Shown here one piece after another: positions 46,496 to 46,866 of a stretch of 46,866 nt of DNA. Where the stretch lies: assembly GCA_937902425.1 (NCBI GenBank), contig CALFNB010000039.1, positions 1 through 46,866 of the forward strand. Reading direction: 5' to 3'. A program made the translations under genes and the position numbers. The stretch is from an uncultured Acetobacteraceae bacterium (GTDB lineage: Bacteria; Pseudomonadota; Alphaproteobacteria; Acetobacterales; Acetobacteraceae). The notes below the pieces were generated by a model. That model did no database searches and was not told where the DNA came from. It saw nothing but the letters and a program-made list of their open reading frames with translations. Each line of letters opens with the position of its first letter. Positions within the stretch are counted from its first letter, which is position 1.

Positions 46496-46558
46496 GGTCT
46501 GACCGCCCGGGTCAGAAAAAAACGCCGCTGGCACTTGTGAGCCACGGGAAATGTCTGT

Positions 46559-46593
46559 CACCGCCGGTCAGTCGGGGACGCTAACCGGCGGTG
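46559..46593. terminator. Perfect 10-bp stem-loop after the methyltransferase gene
   Basis: CACCGCCGGT (46559-46568) pairs fully with ACCGGCGGTG (46584-46593) around a 15-nt loop, 64 nt after the stop. No T-run follows, so termination is possible but not shown. Confidence 0.4.
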
Positions 46594-46601
46594 GTTTGGG
46601 A

Positions 46602-46742
46602 TCAAAGGATTTCGAAGTTCCCGCTGGCCAGCAGGCTCGCAGGCGTGAAGCGGCCGGAATTCACCAAATTGACCGTCGCGGTGCCGCCTTGACCGATGAT
46701 GGTCAGCGGGATCAGACCGCCAAGGCGGTCTCCGCCGGATGG
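46602..46742 (-). pseudogene. Possible 3' remnant of a beta-repeat protein gene
   Basis: A 46-codon minus-strand frame without a start reads GQGGTATVNLVNSGRFTPASLLASGNFEIL and then a stop. This looks like the end of a repetitive surface protein, cut off upstream by a TAA at 46743-46745. The rest of the window to 46866 shows nothing else that I can assign. It could be chance. Confidence 0.3.
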
Positions 46743-46866
46743 TTACTTTGAATCTTCCATGTCCCCGTTGGGCCGGGACTGACAGGACGTTGCGCGGGTG
46801 TTATCAGCAATTGAGTATTTACTCAGCCTGGGTCAGCAGCGGACAGTGGCCAGGCCGACATTGAAT

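Noticed and set aside
46499..46522. CTGACC/GGTCAG hairpin followed by seven A as a terminator
   Set aside because: On the plus strand the run is A, not T, and on the minus strand the T-run precedes the stem, so it fits neither direction.

Overview
The window is high-GC bacterial DNA with dense, overlapping operons. A FixL-type haem-PAS kinase, FixJ and a FixK-type regulator together point to an alphaproteobacterium, and a Hint-domain surface-type protein of the kind common in Acetobacteraceae makes that family my best guess (inference; no rRNA or marker gene is present). No tRNA, rRNA, CRISPR array, phage or complete insertion sequence is visible.

Region 1 (1-13466) reads as an oxygen-response island. 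A fixL-like kinase gene, a single-domain receiver gene, fixJ and fixK lie together. Around them are genes for a divergent GroEL, an Hsp20, a ChaB protein, carbamate kinase, a GTPase of the cyclic 2,3-diphosphoglycerate synthase family, two exported proteins, a nitroreductase, a His/Met-rich small protein and PEP synthase. Five FNR/FixK-type boxes (TTGA-N6-TCAA or one mismatch) lie in this region's promoter intervals, and a sixth at 16492 precedes the next operon. Two of them (2384 and 6573) sit exactly 32 bp, centre to centre, from a -10-like hexamer, as in FNR class II promoters.

Region 2 (13467-24490) starts with a gene-free stretch holding an inverted pair of 48-bp repeats, then a frameshifted MgtC/DUF4010 membrane protein gene, a small unknown gene and a ferritin-like gene. 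A tight six-gene operon follows: Tat-exported iron-sulfur, molybdenum and FAD subunits of a periplasmic aldehyde oxidoreductase, a second nitroreductase, and a MacA/MacB efflux pair.

Region 3 (24506-34314) is an inositol island. Divergent iolG and an iolH-like gene face iolD and iolE, which continue into an AfuABC-like ABC transporter and an inositol-monophosphatase-family gene. The layout suggests uptake of a phosphorylated inositol, dephosphorylation in the cytoplasm and partial breakdown; iolA, iolB, iolC and iolJ are not in the window.

Region 4 (34315-42520, minus strand) is a Dpp/Opp-type transporter operon with two tandem paralogous binding proteins. Its dppD-like and dppB-like genes are both broken by short exact or near-exact tandem duplications (52 bp and 11 bp). 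Removing one copy restores each reading frame, so these are either recent mutations or assembly joins.

Region 5 (42521-46866) has long gene-poor gaps, a beta-repeat protein with a C-terminal Hint domain, a SAM-dependent methyltransferase with an N-terminal cysteine cluster, and a decayed gene end at the right border.
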